Source of the DNA: Candidatus Solibacter sp.
GTDB lineage: Bacteria > Acidobacteriota > Terriglobia > Bryobacterales > Bryobacteraceae
DNA length: 6,676 bases
Assembly (NCBI GenBank): GCA_017883345.1
Contig: JADGNT010000285.1
Span: forward strand, 1 to 6,676
Direction of reading: 5' to 3'
Within the stretch, counting starts at the first letter, position 1. Each line of letters opens with the position of its first letter. The position numbers were made by a program, and so were the translations under genes. The notes beneath the pieces were generated by a model. That model did not search any database. It was not told the origin of the DNA and was given only the letters and a program-made list of their open reading frames with translations. Below, in pieces: positions 6,041 through 6,676 of the stretch.

Positions 6041-6279
6041 AGGTCGAGGGGCCGGGGATAGTCTTCTTGTCTCTCCAGCCTCAACCCCGAGCCGGGCAGC
6101 GGGGACTCCAGAAGGAACTGGGCCAGATTCTTCTTGGGTTTGCGCGGCGCAACCGGTTCACCGGGCGGTGAAGATTTCAGCGCCTGCATGAGGACATCCT
6201 CGATGTCCTCGGACGCTCCGCTGGTCAGCCGCTCCCGGATGAGGGCTTCGAGTTCCGGTCTGTGAATTTCAATCGTCAT
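6037..6279 (-). CDS. vapB: VapB-type antitoxin of a type II toxin-antitoxin pair
   Basis: The 80-residue protein has an N-terminal region, MTIEIHRPELEALIRERL, then a 'SGA-x-x-D-I/V-E-D-V-L-x-Q-A-L' helix (20-34). This resembles the ribbon-helix-helix-like DNA-binding dimers of VapB/ParD-type antitoxins. A proline/lysine linker (38-50) follows, then a C-terminal toxin-binding tail (51-80) containing 'LLESPLPGSGLRLERQ' and ending DYPRPLDL, typical of VapB proteins paired with FitB-like PIN toxins. Antitoxins of this kind neutralise the VapC ribonuclease and repress their own operon. A GGGAGAG stretch lies just upstream of ATG 6279. The reading frame is intact although its toxin partner is destroyed, so it is either a recent orphan or retained for another role, such as neutralising a related toxin elsewhere (inference). 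Confidence 0.85.
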   Translation of the reverse strand: MTIEIHRPELEALIRERLTSGASEDIEDVLMQALKSSPPGEPVAPRKPKKNLAQFLLESPLPGSGLRLERQEDYPRPLDL

Positions 6280-6471
6280 GGCGGACCGCTCTCCCTTTCA
6301 CTGTACCTCCACCCTACGCGAAATGCGTCGTCAGCGACCGCAGCCTTAACGGACCTCAGGGTGGCCTTTCTTGGCGAACTTGGCGTCTTTGCGAGAAACT
6401 GTTTTTTCGCCAACTGAGCACCCCACACACTCGCCCTACACGTTTGGAGGGTGGCGTGCGTCTAAGCTGAT
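6280..6471. promoter_or_regulatory. Divergent intergenic region between vapB and the LolA-like gene
   Basis: These 192 bases separate a minus-strand and a plus-strand gene, so promoters for both are expected here. No convincing -35/-10 pair is visible. The region holds the periodic repeat at 6367-6413 listed separately. GGAGGG at 6446-6451 looks like a ribosome binding site but lies 20 bases before the only usable start at 6472, which is too far to serve it well. Confidence 0.35.
6367..6413. repeat. 9-base-periodic intergenic repeat with inverted ends
   Basis: The stretch reads as successive variants of one nine-base unit: TTCTTGGCG, AACTTGGCG, TCTTTGCGA, followed by GAAACTG. TTGGCGAA (6371-6378) is also inverted as TTCGCCAA (6406-6413), giving eight-base arms around a 27-base loop. 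Similar 'CTTGGCGTCTTTGCG' strings recur between genes in many soil and environmental bacteria; I know this only as a general pattern and cannot count copies here. Confidence 0.5.
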
Positions 6472-6676
6472 GTGAGGGTTTTTCGGCTCCTGATAGGGTT
6501 ACTCGCGGTGTCGGCTTTCGCCGGGGACGCGGCGCTGGATGCGCTGCTCAAGCGCGTGGAGACCCGCTACAACCAGGCGAAAACGCTCCAAGTCCTTTTC
6601 CATGAGGACTATACGCCGCCCGGCCGGGCCAAGCGGACAGAAAGCGGCACGCTGGTCCTGCGCAAACCGGGGAAAA
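6472..6676 (+). CDS. LolA-like exported lipoprotein-carrier protein (3' partial)
   Basis: A GTG-started frame runs off the right edge with 68 complete codons. The first residues (MRVFRLLIGLLAVSAFA) form a signal peptide. Mature sequence follows as LDALLKRVETRYNQAKTLQV, then FHEDYTPPGRAKRTESGTLV and LRKPGK. The order 'helix with L-x-x-V/I-x-x-x-Y-x-x-x-x-T/S-L, F-x-x-x-Y/F, then S-G-x-L-x-L-R/K-K-P-G/N' is the N-terminal signature of LolA-family proteins, which carry lipoproteins across the periplasm. Acidobacterial genomes contain several LolA-like paralogues, so the true carrier role is not certain. The start is forced: an in-frame TAA lies at 6463-6465 and no ATG follows before the signal peptide. 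The ribosome binding site is weak. The gene is divergent from vapB. Confidence 0.75.
   Translation, partial: MRVFRLLIGLLAVSAFAGDAALDALLKRVETRYNQAKTLQVLFHEDYTPPGRAKRTESGTLVLRKPGK

Noticed and set aside
1..6676. CRISPR array, tRNA, rRNA or complete insertion sequence
   Set aside because: No regularly spaced repeats, no cloverleaf or rRNA-like sequence and no intact transposase with terminal inverted repeats were seen; the partial tail at 1-73 is too short to count.

Overview
The window is high-GC bacterial DNA that looks like a chromosome segment of a soil-type Acidobacteriota bacterium (Bryobacter/Solibacter-like). That placement is an inference from the protein flavour: many exported repeat proteins, an RcnB-like small periplasmic protein, a YVTN propeller and a ferredoxin-methyltransferase fusion. 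No marker gene is present to prove it.

Layout: (1) 1-73 is the 3' tail of a plus-strand gene entering from the left. (2) 118-1495 holds two minus-strand genes for exported proteins: an RcnB-like 135-residue protein and a HEAT-repeat protein. (3) 1496-1771 is a divergent intergenic region with a G9 tract and two abutting perfect palindromes just ahead of the next gene. (4) 1772-4266 holds two plus-strand genes 41 bases apart, probably co-transcribed: an unrecognised 478-residue exported protein with an internal domain duplication, and a YVTN/YncE-type beta-propeller. (5) 4468-5829 encodes a 453-residue fusion of a thioredoxin-fold [2Fe-2S] ferredoxin domain with an O-methyltransferase-type SAM domain; its coding sequence looks more GC-rich than its left neighbours. 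(6) 5917-6279, minus strand, is a VapBC-type toxin-antitoxin locus with an intact antitoxin and a toxin gene reduced by internal deletion to its first about 20 and last about 19 codons, joined out of frame. (7) 6280-6471 is intergenic and carries a 9-base-periodic repeat. (8) From 6472 a LolA-like exported protein starts and runs off the right edge.

Four intact proteins plus the truncated LolA-like one carry apparent Sec signal peptides, so most of the window serves the cell envelope. The genes do not form an obvious single pathway. The items most worth a second look are the ferredoxin-methyltransferase fusion with shifted cysteine spacing, the decayed vapC beside an intact vapB, the duplicated-domain exported protein, and the double palindrome at its 5' end. 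No complete mobile element, CRISPR array, tRNA or rRNA was seen.
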